Shown here piece by piece: positions 12,099 to 22,349 of a stretch of DNA of 64,000 nucleotides. The first letter of the stretch is position 1. Each line of letters starts with the position of its first letter. The notes below the pieces were generated by a model. That model ran no database searches and was not told the DNA's origin. It saw nothing but the letters and a program-made list of their open reading frames with translations. Source of the stretch: Cristatella mucedo (lineage: Eukaryota > Bryozoa > Phylactolaemata > Cristatellidae); NCBI GenBank assembly GCA_009760855.2, contig WPIO01000016.1:1533001-1597000 (forward strand), in the 5' to 3' direction. The position numbers and the translations under genes were made by a program.

Positions 12099-12316
12099 TG
12101 ATTATTATATGACAATTGAAGCATGCCCATCCGGTAGCTGTCAGTAGTAGATGATGAGACCGGGTTCTGACCTTACTCTGCACAGCTTGCTCTGCACAGC
12201 TTCTAAAGCAGCTTTCACAGCTTACACTTTTCTCATTCATATTGCGCCTCGCAGCGGCGTCTCCGTCGCGTGCGTGGCTCCCGTGAACAGGCTGCCTCAC
12301 CAGCGAGCACAACCGT
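12099..12316. other. Left flank of the Polinton-like unit
   Basis: No gene is recognised. The sequence becomes GC-rich toward the insertion site, resembling the GC-rich right flank at 28,018-28,600. This is consistent with one GC-rich locus split by the insertion. Confidence 0.4.
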
Positions 12317-12321
12317 AGGAG
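12317..12321. repeat. Left target-site duplication (AGGAG)
   Basis: AGGAG precedes the AG terminus, and the same AGGAG lies at 28,013-28,017 beyond the right terminus. If the first base is shifted, a 6-bp TAGGAG repeat is obtained (12,316-12,321 and 28,012-28,017), which is the length typical of Polintons. Confidence 0.65.
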
Positions 12322-12539
12322 AGTAGTTATGTTTTGAACGTTATAGAGCCTAGGGCTCAGCCTCGACCCAAAATCTCGCACAGCTCGATTGAGTGTCTTC
12401 GTCTGAGACCCAAGTCTCCATAACTTTCAAAACCAAACTACTCGCTCAACACTAGACTCGCTATCGCTCGGCATAGTGCTTTCGCCTACTTCGTTGTTTA
12501 TCCCACCGCACTCTAACATAATAAAATTTGATTTAAAGA
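12322..12539 (+). repeat. Left terminal inverted repeat
   Basis: Starts AGTAGTTATGTTTTGAACG. Its reverse complement is found at 27,796-28,012 with about 90% identity, ending at the shared AATAAAATTT..ATTTAAAG inner edge. It carries the linker between host DNA and the first gene, with no credible frame. Confidence 0.85.
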
Positions 12540-12561
12540 AAAAATCTATATAGTATAAGAT

Positions 12562-15500
12562 ATGTGTAACAATGATCATGTTATGCGACGTGAGGGTGAA
12601 AATTTTAGCGATCACGCTAGACGTGTTAGAGAAGAAGTACGAAGAAGAACAGGGCTTTTGCCTAAGTATCCATTTTCAAAGGATAGTTTAGATAAAATGA
12701 TATCTAGCTTGCAAGTAATTCCAAATACAAAAGTAGAAATTCCTCTCAAAAGTAAAGAAGTAAAGAATATGCAATGGTCATTTGAGAGAGAATCAAGAAA
12801 ATTAATGAGAATCGAGGAGAATGTTTAGTTTTTAGGCAAAACGTCATCCGACGGTAAGTTTATGGGCTATGAGTATGTTGGTTTAGATAGAGGTGAAATA
12901 GACTTTGATAAATTTTATGATAGAGCTGCCGATGGACTTATTAGAGTGATAAGGGACATACTAAAGAACAAGAAAGATCTAAACATGACAATGATTGTAT
13001 CTCCAGTTCTAGAATAAAAAAACGGAGCTTTCTGCTATCAGCCATTTTCTGGCACACCTAATGTAAAGATAAATAGGACTAGTAATATTGAGTCTATTAT
13101 TAAAATGCAGTTCGCTTCTTTTAAGGAGAGGATTGAAGAATGGCTAGAGAAAGGATCTAGTTGGAGCCTGTCTGCAATTAATGCTCTATATGCAAAGTTT
13201 ACTTATTTTAGACATCGTTTTGGAGGGAGTTATTTACCTATGCCTGAAGGATTAGAGAAAAAGAGATCAACCTTGAATATAAAGAATGAATCAGATAACT
13301 GTTGCGCATTGTGGTGTGTACTAAGATTTCTTCATCCAGAGTCAATTGCAGATCTAAATCAGATACTTTTTGAAAAATATAATCACCTTATTCGTACTTT
13401 GACTGACTTGTTTGATGTAAGACCAGGATATTATCAAGCGTTAAGTGTTTCAGATATACCTACTTTAGCAAAACTGTTTGACATTACGAGAAATGTTTAT
13501 GAGTATTGCAGCAAAGATTTAAGCCCACTTCTTATAGTCAACGAGGAAAATGAGAAGCACTTAGATCTTCTTTTATATAGCAATGAAGATAAGACAGTCT
13601 CTCATTATGTAATCATTAAGAATTTTAATGGACTTTGCAGAAGCTCAAAGGGATTTGGCACTCAACTAACCTGTAAGAGATGTATCTGCAGATTTTATTC
13701 TCAAGATAAACTTGCGCAACATATTGATGCATGTAAGAAGGGAAACAATGGTAGGTCTAGAATAAAAATGCCTGAGGAAGGAGAAAAATGCTACCTTAAG
13801 GAATACTCAAAAACATTGTGGTGTCCTTTTGTTGCTTATGCAGACATTGAATGTTTGCTCAGCGATGTGAGAAAAACTGATAAGGAACATAGTCGTATTC
13901 CTAAAGGTTCTTTTCAAAAGCACATTTCATATTCAAGCGCCTACACAATTATAGACTACACAGGAACTACACAGGAAAAAGAAGAAGCTTTAAGTTACTT
14001 AAGGGACCAAATAATGTGAGAGAGTTAGTAAAAAATCTACTAGAGGAAGTAGATTCAACCAAAAAAGAGTTGCGAGAGATTCTTCCTAAGTACAAGAAGT
14101 ATGGTTATAGTACTATGACTAGTGAAGAGAGTAAATAATATAATTCAGCAACTGTTTGTTATATTTTCAATTTAGATTTAAAAGATGATAAGGTTTTAGA
14201 GCAGTGTCATCTTACTGGCAAATATCGAGGTGCCGCACGCAACGAGTGTAATCTTAATGTTAGTATTAAACCAGATAAGTTTAAGCTTCCTGCGTTTATA
14301 CACAATCTAAAAGGTTATGACTCACACCTGCTGGTTCAAGAGTTTCATGGTCAAAAACTTAAAAAAGTGTAATTGCAAACACTATGAAAAAGCATATAAA
14401 TATTGAAATTGGAGCTCTTAGTTTTTTCTTTTTATTCATGTTTTAGAGATTCACTTTAGTTGATGAATAAATGGCTACCAGACTTAGTTAAAAATATTGT
14501 TAAGTCAGAAACCCCACTAACATATACTAGGGAGAAGTTCTTTATGCTTAGCGATAAAGAATTTGAATTGTTATCAGCAAAGGGAGTTTTTCCGTATGAA
14601 TATCTTGATTCTTTCTCAAAGTTAGAAGATAAAAGTTTGCCTCCAATAAAAAGTTTGTATAGTACATTAAATGATAGCAATATTGGAGAAAAGGATTATG
14701 AAAGAGCACAAGAAGTGTGGAAATTAATAAAGAAGATTGACCCACTCACTGAAGATACGTTAGAAAAATATAGCGATATTTATCTCACAATGGTCGTTTT
14801 TCAACTAGCTGATGTTTTTCAACATTTTAGACATCTTTCAAAGAGAACAGATGGATTGGATCCTGCTAACTTTCTTACTGCTCCTGGTTTAACTTGGTGT
14901 GCAGGCTTAAGATTTTCAAAAGTTAGATTAGATTTATTATCAAACTTTGAAGACTTTAACTTCTTCGAGAGTGCAATCAGAGGAGGAATAACACAAGCAT
15001 CTTGCAGGCATGTTAAGGCGAACAACCAAATGGCATCTAATTATGATAGCACAAAGAAGAAGAGTTGGCTACTTTATGTCGATGCAAATTCGCTTTATGC
15101 AACTGCGATGACTCATTTCCTACCAACAAGTAATTTTAAGCTTTTAAATGAAAAGCACATTAAGTCCTTTACAAACAAAAAATACTAGGAATAAAAGAAA
15201 ATTCAAAGACTGGCTATGCTTTTGAGGTTGACATGCACTGCCCAAAGGATTTACATAATGTTAATTCTGATTATCCTCTTTTACCTATTAAGAGAGAAGT
15301 TGCAACAGATGAGTATTCATGTTATCAAAATAAAACTTTAGTTAAATATGATCATGAAAGTAAAGTTGAGAAGTTGATTCTTGATCTGAAACCAAGAGAG
15401 AAGTGCATTTATTCATTATAGAAATTTACAGTTTGCCTTAGAAAGGGGATATGTCTTGACAATGATACATAAAATAATGAGTTTTTCACAAAGCGATTGG

Positions 15501-15927
15501 TTGAGTGGTTACATTAAAAATTACATTGAGAGAAGAAAAGAAGCAAAAAATGAGTTTGAAAAAAGATTATTTTAAATTAAAAAATAATTCATTCTTTGGA
15601 AAGACAATGAAGAATGTAAGAGAGCGAGTTAACATTGATTTATTTGATTTAAAATTCGACAAGGATGTTGAAACATCTAATAAAAGAGTTATGAGTGCAA
15701 GATTTAAAGATAGAAGACTTTTCAACATGGATCTTGTTAGAATAGAAACGACAAAGCCTGAAATCTATCTTAACAAACCGATTTATTTAGGTTTTGCTAT
15801 TCTTGAGATATCAAAATTAGTAATGCAAGACTTTTATTATAATACTATGAAAGATAATTATGGAGATGCGTTGACACTTGCATATACTGATACTGATTCT
15901 TTAGTCATGAAGATAAATATGTAATGT
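12562..15927 (+). pseudogene. Protein-primed DNA polymerase B (copy A), broken
   Basis: This is the family-B polymerase of Polintons, which copies the linear element from protein-primed ends. The exonuclease site is visible as VAYADIECLL (about 13,830) and FIHNLKGYDSHLL (about 14,295). Palm motifs follow: LLYVDANSLYAT (motif A, about 15,070), KLKNNSFFGKTMKN (motif B, about 15,570) and LAYTDTDSLVMKI (motif C, about 15,885). The gene is split by stops near 12,828, 13,016, 14,019, 14,137, 14,370, 15,186 and 15,420 and by frameshifts. A LINE interrupts it just after motif C. The upstream part (12,562 onward) resembles the basic N-terminal region. No functional product is expected. Confidence 0.85.
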
Positions 15928-16683
15928 AATGTACCTCCGTCAGTAACTCCACAAAGCCATAAAGACCATGTGGGTGTTACGCAGGAGAGTTTTGTATAGC
16001 GCACTCACAGCCTAAGCGGCTTTCGGTGCGCATTCGGTAGCCAACAGACTTCGTCTCACGCAACAAAGAGAAAGTGGGAAGCATAGCAGAGTCACGAGAG
16101 CAGTTGAGGTAGTGAGTAGCATAGAAGTAGCAGTTCAGGACCGCTGAAAAAGATGTGCCACAGTCGGCAGTTGGAGAGTAGTTGTCGTTGCGTAAGAACT
16201 GTGGAAGCGAGTTCCACAGTCTAGGACCTGCAGAGCTAAAGCTTCTGTCGCCAACTGTCTTTAAGCGGAGGAATGGGACAGCTAATTTATAGTCCACACA
16301 GGACCTCAGGGCACGAACAGGCTGAAACTGATGTAGCAGTTCAGCTAGGTACGAAGGAGCCAAGCCGTGGCGGGACTTGTGGGTCAGCGTAAGAACTTTG
16401 CTCTGTATCCTTTGCTCAACCGGCAACCATCCTAGCTCTTTCAGCAGAGGTGACACGTGCTCAAACCGCTGGGACTTGAAGACCAGCCTTGCAGCCATAT
16501 TCATAGTCAGCTGTAGTGGCATAATAGCTTTCTTTGGCAGCCCAGCCAAAAGGGAATTACAATAATCAAGCCGAGACAGAACTAAAGAGCTAGTTAAATT
16601 TTTTACAAGCCACTGTGGGAGACAGCTCCTAATCTTGGATAAGGATCGGATGTGATGGCTAGCTGTAGAGGCAGTCTTCTGAA
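15928..16683 (-). mobile_element. LINE family B inserted in polB (copy A)
   Basis: The minus-strand frame (15,977-16,549) encodes the C-terminal part of a second Jockey-type LINE family, with LLKELGWLPVEQRIQSKVL and WNSLPQFLRND. Its 3' end is at 15,928, where an (ACATT)-type tail abuts polB. Its truncated 5' end reaches about 16,683, just before the YqaJ-like sequence. The same insertion is in copy B, so it predates the internal duplication. Confidence 0.8.
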
Positions 16684-17065
16684 TGAAGCAAATACAGCGG
16701 ATGTTTGTTCAAATGATTGTTTTAGTAGTGATGGTGCATATAGATATTCTCCTGATGGAATAATAGATGGCAGTACTCTAGTCGAAATAAAATGCTTATG
16801 GAGCAGGAATATTATTGATGACTTTATACCTATACAATATCACGCGCATTGCTTAGTAGGTTTACATGTTTTAAAATTAAGCGAATGTTTTTACTCTGAG
16901 TTTGAGATTTTTGTTCCTGGATTGAATTGCGAAGTACCTCCACTCGATTATATAGCAGCTGGTAATGTAAGGATTCCTACTATTGATTTGGATGTGCCTA
17001 TTAGAGAACCTATTTTTATGTTTTCACTTCGGATGAAAAGTATTTTGATTTCGAATTTGATGTAA
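16684..17065 (+). pseudogene. YqaJ-like exonuclease fragment (copy A)
   Basis: The frame contains YRYSPDGIIDGSTLVEIKC, a PD-(D/E)xK nuclease signature in the YqaJ/lambda-exonuclease arrangement: D of SPDG, then E and K of VEIK. The family resects double-stranded DNA ends for recombination or replication. The open frame begins at 16,652, but its first ~11 residues read LINE sequence antisense. The true N-terminus is therefore lost at the LINE junction, and only about 125 residues remain. The assignment rests on this motif; I see no partner single-strand annealing protein. Confidence 0.6.
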
Positions 17066-17074
17066 CAAGCAAGT

Positions 17075-17215
17075 ATGGCAGATTTAATAATAAAAAAAGC
17101 AAAAGGTTATGATATAAAATATTATATAAGATGTTTGATACAAGTAGTAGAAGAAGACGATCCTTGCAGCTTTGCTAGAATAGTTCCTATTGTTAAAGAA
17201 GTGCTAGGTAGATAA
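17075..17215 (+). CDS. Small 46-residue ORF between nuclease and fibre (A)
   Basis: ATG at 17,075 opens a 46-residue frame starting MADLIIKKAKGYDI and ending at TAA just 25 bases before the fibre start. It follows the nuclease fragment closely in the same direction. In copy B the equivalent frame (24,707) has lost one A in the A-run after the start and is shifted. Function unknown; lysine-rich N-terminus, acidic C-terminal half. Confidence 0.4.
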   Translation: MADLIIKKAKGYDIKYYIRCLIQVVEEDDPCSFARIVPIVKEVLGR

Positions 17216-17240
17216 AAAACTTTAATTAATGATTATATAG

Positions 17241-18097
17241 ATGAGTCAAAGACATCATTGTGATGAGTGTGTAACCAGAATAAATGGTTGTATTCTATCA
17301 GATCTTGATGCAAATGGAAATAGAATTAATAATATGAGAGATCCTGTGAATGATGGCGATGCTGTAACAAAAGCATATGCAGATGCAAACTTTATTGTAA
17401 ATGCAGTTACTTCTATAATTATGCAAAACAGACCTATTACAAACCTTGCTCCAGGAGTTAATCTAACAGATGCTGTAAATGTTTGTCAATTATCAAATTA
17501 TGTCAAGAAATCTGGAGATACAATGACTGGAGATTTAAATATGAATAGTTTTGCTATTACTTCTACATACTGGAATTCTAGTGTTACTACACCAACAGTT
17601 CTTCCTGATGACTTTTGTGTGACTTATGGTGGATTAAAACGAGATATGCTGTTGAAGAACTCTCCTGCTTCCAAAAATTTAAATATAAATAATAACTCTA
17701 TAATCAATGTTGCTGAGCCTGTTAATCCTTCAGATGCTGCAACAAAATCCTATGTTGACAGAACAGTTAAAAAAATAACAGAAGTTGTTGTACTTACATT
17801 CAGCCCTAGAGCAATGATAACTCCCATCAATATTTCTACTAAATATTCTTGGCAAAATAAAAACAATCCACTATTTATAATAGAGTTATGGTTGTTGGTT
17901 CGTCTAACTGCATTCAATTAAAGCCAAACAGCGATACCACAATAGCATCAGGTGATATACGAGCCATAAACGCTTCATCTGGTGGTACAGATTTTAAGTA
18001 TTATGCATACTTCAATAGAGTTCCTGCCGGCTATTATTATATTAATAACCTAGGAAATATGAAAGTTGATCTTTTAATTTATTATATAAGTACCTGA
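17241..18097 (+). pseudogene. Fibre-like gene with phage tail-fibre repeats (copy A)
   Basis: The first frame (17,241-17,921) encodes repeated units of the type NMRDPVNDGDAVTKAYAD, ITNLAPGVNLTDAVNVCQL and INVAEPVNPSDAATKSYVD, plus SGDTMTGDLNM. These are the shaft-type repeats of tailed-phage and large-DNA-virus trimeric fibres. The C-terminal ~70 residues, ending YYYINNLGNMKVDLLIYYIST, lie in another frame from 17,888. The frames overlap, so there is a frameshift, and copy B has the same one. A likely virion surface attachment protein. The N-terminal Cys/His cluster (RHHCDECVTRINGC) could be an anchoring or metal-binding segment. It sits between the nuclease and the integrase in the element. 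Confidence 0.65.
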
Positions 18098-18204
18098 GAA
18101 GTACAAGTGAACTAATAGTACAATTAATTCTTTTAATTTAGTTGCTTTACGTTTCCCTTTGACAAATGGGAATAGATTTGCGATGTGCATTATTGATTCG
18201 TGTT

Positions 18205-18501
18205 CTAGACAATGATGAATGCAGAACAACTCGAAACACCTTTTTTAAAGTGTTTTATTGCTAAACAGTATATCTTTGTAGGTCTTTGTTTAGAATACTT
18301 ATTTTTTGCATAATAACAATCTGCACAAATGATTATTTTGTTGTTTCTTAAAATACCACAATCGAATTCTGTTTCTGTACTATCTAAATCGCAGATATCA
18401 CAACGCATTGCATACTTTAACTTTAGTCTTCGTTTAACCTTTTGAAAAACTGGGTGACCTGAAGTATTCAAGTTCACTAAACGATTTATAACAGCTCTCA
18501 C
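18205..18501 (-). CDS. Small Cys-rich antisense protein (copy A)
   Basis: A 98-residue minus-strand frame between the fibre and integrase genes. It has two CxxC knuckles (RCDICDL near residue 34 and CADCYY near residue 60) and a basic N-terminal half, suggesting a zinc-binding, possibly DNA-binding, protein. It is preserved without stops in copy B (25,836-26,132) with one residue change, so it is among the few intact frames. I do not recognise a named family. Confidence 0.5.
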   Translation of the reverse strand: MRAVINRLVNLNTSGHPVFQKVKRRLKLKYAMRCDICDLDSTETEFDCGILRNNKIIICADCYYAKNKYSKQRPTKIYCLAIKHFKKGVSSCSAFIIV

Positions 18502-18524
18502 AAAATATTTCTATTTTCTATAGA

Positions 18525-19270
18525 ATGTCATTTTTAACTCTAAATGAAAGAAAAAAGGAAGGGAAATTTAATCTAGACTCTGATATAACCCAGATATTCA
18601 AACCAAGACCAAAAGTAATTCCAAAAGGTTTCTTTGATACAGCTAAACCTAGTGATAGTCATCAAGCAGACATTTTGTATATGCCGAACGATTCTGGATA
18701 CAAATATGCTTTGAGTGTTATTGATGTTGCTAGCAGATATAAAGACTCAAGACCACTTAAAAAAAAGTCTTCTAAAGAAGTAACACAAGCCATAATAGAT
18801 ATTTATACAAAAAGTTTATTGAAATGGCCAAAGAAGATAACAGTAGATCCTGGATCTGAGTTTAAAGGAGAGTTCATGAAAGAAATGAAAAAACATGGAA
18901 CACAAATTATAGAAGCTAGTAGTAAAAAGAGTGTTGCACTTGTTGAAAGGATGAACAGAACTGTAGCAGAAAGAGCCTTTATTGCACGATATGAAAATGA
19001 ATTAGAAAACATTAATAATGGAGATTACACTAGAAATAAAGAATGGATTTATAATTTCCCAAAGATTATTGATCATCCAAATAATAGCGTTACAAGATCA
19101 ATTGGTGAAGAACCTGTAAAGGCGATAAAAAAAGAATCAGTAAAATTGAAGATACCAAAATATCATAGAAAAGTTGGAGAACAAGAAAAATTAGATATTT
19201 ACTAGAACCAGGTGAAGGAGAAGATGAAAAAAGAAGAAGAGCTACAGATTCGATATGGAGTTTGTCTTAA
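18525..19270 (+). pseudogene. Retroviral-type integrase (copy A), 3' frameshift
   Basis: Polinton rve integrase, which inserts the linear element and makes the 6-bp target duplication. DDE residues are visible: D in SHQADILYMP (about residue 47), D in ITVDPGSEFKG (about 108) and E in VALVERMNRT (about 142). The first 226 residues are open. A 22-base deletion relative to copy B, between short GTTAGA-like repeats near 19,190, then removes the C-terminal chromodomain-side tail, whose remnant EPGEGEDEKRRRATD is read in another frame. It starts about 25 bases after the divergent small Cys-rich ORF. Confidence 0.8.
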
Positions 19271-19514
19271 CATAATATTGTTAGAATAATGGTATTGAAA
19301 AAACAACCGGCTCGTTTTTGGTTAAATGATGTTAAAAGAAGTTTTGTTAGAGAAGAACTGCAAGTTATTAAACAGGGCTAGTTTCTATTTGTGAACGTTC
19401 TTCTATAATATATCGTCAAACTCTTCTTTTGTAACTAGTTCATCAGATAAAGCATCTGTTATTTCTGAAATAAACTCTATTAGAATTAGGAGTAAATCTT
19501 TTTCTTTTATCTAT

Positions 19515-19700
19515 TTAAACTAAAACGCCATAAACTGCCATTAGCATCGCTGTTAGTGCTGAGAAAGCTGAGACTGCATTAGTTATACTCGGATGTGTAT
19601 GAATGTGTGTTGTGGAAACTGCAACTCCTAAAGCTACTAGTGTATTTACGATTTTAATTATATATCTTACTCTTGTTAAATTTGTCGGACATGATCTCAA
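19515..19700 (-). CDS. Small hydrophobic protein (copy A)
   Basis: A 61-residue minus-strand frame with two hydrophobic stretches (YIIKIVNTLVALGVAV and VSAFSALTAMLMAVYGVLV) around a polar loop with three His. The sequence is identical in copy B (27,164-27,349). It looks like a two-pass membrane protein, and small hydrophobic ORFs are common in viral-type elements. Function is not assigned. Confidence 0.45.
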   Translation of the reverse strand: MRSCPTNLTRVRYIIKIVNTLVALGVAVSTTHIHTHPSITNAVSAFSALTAMLMAVYGVLV

Positions 19701-19734
19701 TTTAATGCTGTATGCAACTACCTCATTATATCTT

Positions 19735-20125
19735 TGAAAAGCAAATTTTTTCCTTAAATCTGCCGTATTCCTATAATTATTTAGAAAATATTATCAGCAA
19801 TATTTCTTGGAAAACCTTTTTGATAATATGGATCTCTGGATGTTTTAACTAGACAATCATCAACAATACTAGGAGATTTGTCCTCATTATAAAATTCTGG
19901 ATACCTAATAAAATTATAATTTGTTAACTTTTGTTTCTCACCTTAACGAATGAAATCAATTACAAAATCGGTGTGTATTTTAATTCCATCATAGCCATTA
20001 AAACAAAAGGAATGCGACGAGCGTAAAACTTGTAACTTGTAAGACTTCTTCTCTAATTCTGATGATCATATAAGAAATCGTGCTCTCGTGCCTTGTCATG
20101 TCTAGGAAAGAATTTACACCTTGTA
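19735..20125 (-). pseudogene. Decayed antisense gene near the right end (A)
   Basis: The minus strand begins with ATG near 20,129 (MSTRCKFFPRHDKAREHD) and then breaks up. Coding-like pieces such as HSFCFNGYDG and DFVIDFIR appear in shifting frames down to about 19,740. Copy B (27,390-27,776) shows the same pieces with different lesions. An eroded element gene of unknown function. Confidence 0.4.
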
Positions 20126-20901
20126 CTCATAGTATATTTCATAAGTAATTGTCTTTAAATAAAATTTAAGCGCCCTCACAGACTCCCTGCTCCAGTCTGC
20201 CCGCTGCAGCCCTATCACAGCCACGTACAGGATGCCGCCTGCAGCACAGACGCCCAGCGCTCGCTCCTCGCTGCTCAGCTCGTTTCTCCACCGTCTGTCA
20301 CCTCGGTGGCTGCAGCTGTCCACTACACTCAGCTCTCTGCCATCGTCCAGCTTCACCTTGTCCCAGCTCGTGGTGACCAGAGCAGCAGCAGTGAGAGCCA
20401 CACTGCGTATGTCATACTCGTACTCGCTGCTGTGCAGCTGCAGCCCCGCGCTCAGCTGCAGCAGCTGCAGCCCTCGACCGTAGCCCTCGGTCACAGCAAG
20501 ATGGTCGCCGAGCACGGACAGCTTCCTGGGAGACCACGGCAGCACAGCGACACGTCGGTCCTCGAGCCACGTTCCCTGCGAGTCCCCTGCAGCAGCAGCA
20601 ACAGAGCTGCGTCTGAGCAGCAGGACGAGCTGTGAGAGGAGCACGCCTACAGCGGCACGTCCGTCCTGCAGGGACCGCACTGCAGTAACACCGTCGTCTC
20701 CTCCGTCGCTCAGCCTCGCAGGTTTCCAGACGCTCAGCTCTCTGCCGCTCTGACTGTATTCCTTGAGGCCGTGATGCCCTGCAGCCAGAAGCAGATGACC
20801 CTCTGACGTTACAGACAGGTCCCAGCATGAGAAAGGTGTCTGGAAGCTGCTGGAGGCCGGGTCGAAGTGCAGCGCTGGCTGCTCCTCTGCTACAACGAAG
20901 G
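20114..20901 (-). pseudogene. Duplicated TRIM last exon, truncated
   Basis: The splice acceptor (TTCACACAATGCAG) and the reading frame are intact, with only a few substitutions from the exon at 30,783-31,735. After SRESVRAL the frame leaves host sequence at 20,169 and continues 18 residues in Polinton DNA (KFYLKTITYEI..) to a stop at 20,114. The host gene is transcribed toward this copy, so it could act as an alternative terminal exon. It lacks the last ~72 residues of the propeller-like domain. Confidence 0.6.
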
Positions 20902-22349
20902 CTGCATTGTGTGAATACAGTCAGCAGCAGAGTGCTGCATGAGACGAGAGACACTATTGCACTGTGGAAGCTGACTGGTCCTTTCACAAGATAGCTTAAC
21001 TCTTGCTTCTACAATAAAAATTCGTACGATTTTTCGTTGCTTCACTGCACCGTTGCAAGATGCTTAGGCTTATTGTCAGCCTTAAAATATACAATCCTCC
21101 CTCACTTCTTCTCAACAACTGAACAAGGTGAGTGAGGTAGCATTGCTAAACCTGCCTAGTCCTCAGTAATAAGCACAGCCATTTCATGGCCTCATTGCAT
21201 GTTCATTTGGTGATTTGTCATCAAACAAGACTGGTCTCTTAATGCACAAATATGGAGGTTTCCAGTGACCCTATCCAATTTTATTATGGTCTCACCTCCA
21301 ATGCTATGCCACGTTTAGTTAGTCTGCATTTTAAAGCTGACTGTATCGGGTTCACATACGCATTCAAGGCTGCACATGCACTCGGACACTCACAGAGCGT
21401 GCAACAGTGCTGCATATGATTTCAGCACTGTCAGTGCAGTTATACTTCTCCATTAGCGAGATACAGTTACATGACGGAACACTACAGCTCGATTAAAACA
21501 ATACGGCTTCATTTGGCTCCAGCATGCAAGCCCTCACTGAAACTCCAGCCTTCAAGCCATGTGGTACTGCTGGAATAGCAATAGCTATAACTCAAACGCT
21601 TGAGCACTGCATCTTTACAACATAATACTACTTACAGATCACTCATTTCTTTACCTAACGCCCAGGCAATCCTTATTGGATTAGCAAAAGAGAGTGACCA
21701 TATTTCATCATTGCAACTACAAGTTCTTATTGTCAAGGTCATTTTTGCCACTGTCGTTACTTCTTCTGCATTTATAAATTACTTTTCTTTGCCCACCAAT
21801 ATGCAGAGGTAACCCTTTCTATCCATATGACCTTATGATTATAGTTATAATTATAATACGACGTTTGTATAGTGCGTGAAGTGATATAATATCTTACCAG
21901 GTGCTTTACAAGTCACTACAAGGTACCTTGATCAGACAAGCATGCATCAGCTAACAAGTATAATGCCAAGCATGCTAAAGTAAATAAGGATACACTCAGC
22001 ACTACTTGCTTGCACAGCCTCTGGCTAAAAACATGCACCGAATCACGCACTACAAGTCCACATTGCCAATGTCGTCCCCTTATTGTGTCTGTGCCATCCA
22101 GAATCCTAGAATAGTCCGTTCCTACCCATCGCAACCTTGATGCAACCGTCTGCTAGGTCATGCTATAACAGCCAGTTTGCCAGATCTCAAAAGCCTATTT
22201 ACAGTCTGTGGATTCATTCTTTTAGGACGACAATATAACGGGCTGAGGCAGCGATGCAAATGATAGCATTGAATCTAATGGTACCTTAGTGGTTTTTGTA
22301 CAACTACAGGAACTTTCGATTACATGTCGGTAAGAAATAGCTATAGCCA
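20169..22349 (-). repeat. Host TRIM-gene segment inside the Polinton
   Basis: This 2,181-bp segment is nearly identical to 31,003-33,180: the TRIM last exon without its final ~220 bases, plus about 1.45 kb of upstream intron. On the left it is joined to the inner edge of the right TIR sequence of copy A (..AATAAAATTT). On the right it is joined to the middle of polB. Both junctions lie inside the element boundaries. The segment is a secondary copy, because the 31-kb version continues in register on both sides. Confidence 0.85.

Noticed and set aside
16652-16683. N-terminal MMASCRGSLLNEA of the nuclease ORF
   Set aside because: These bases are the 5' end of the antisense LINE-B insertion, so they are not the original protein start.
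20232-21000. Plus and alternative-frame ORFs over the duplicated TRIM exon
   Set aside because: Shadows of the minus-strand exon caused by its high GC content.
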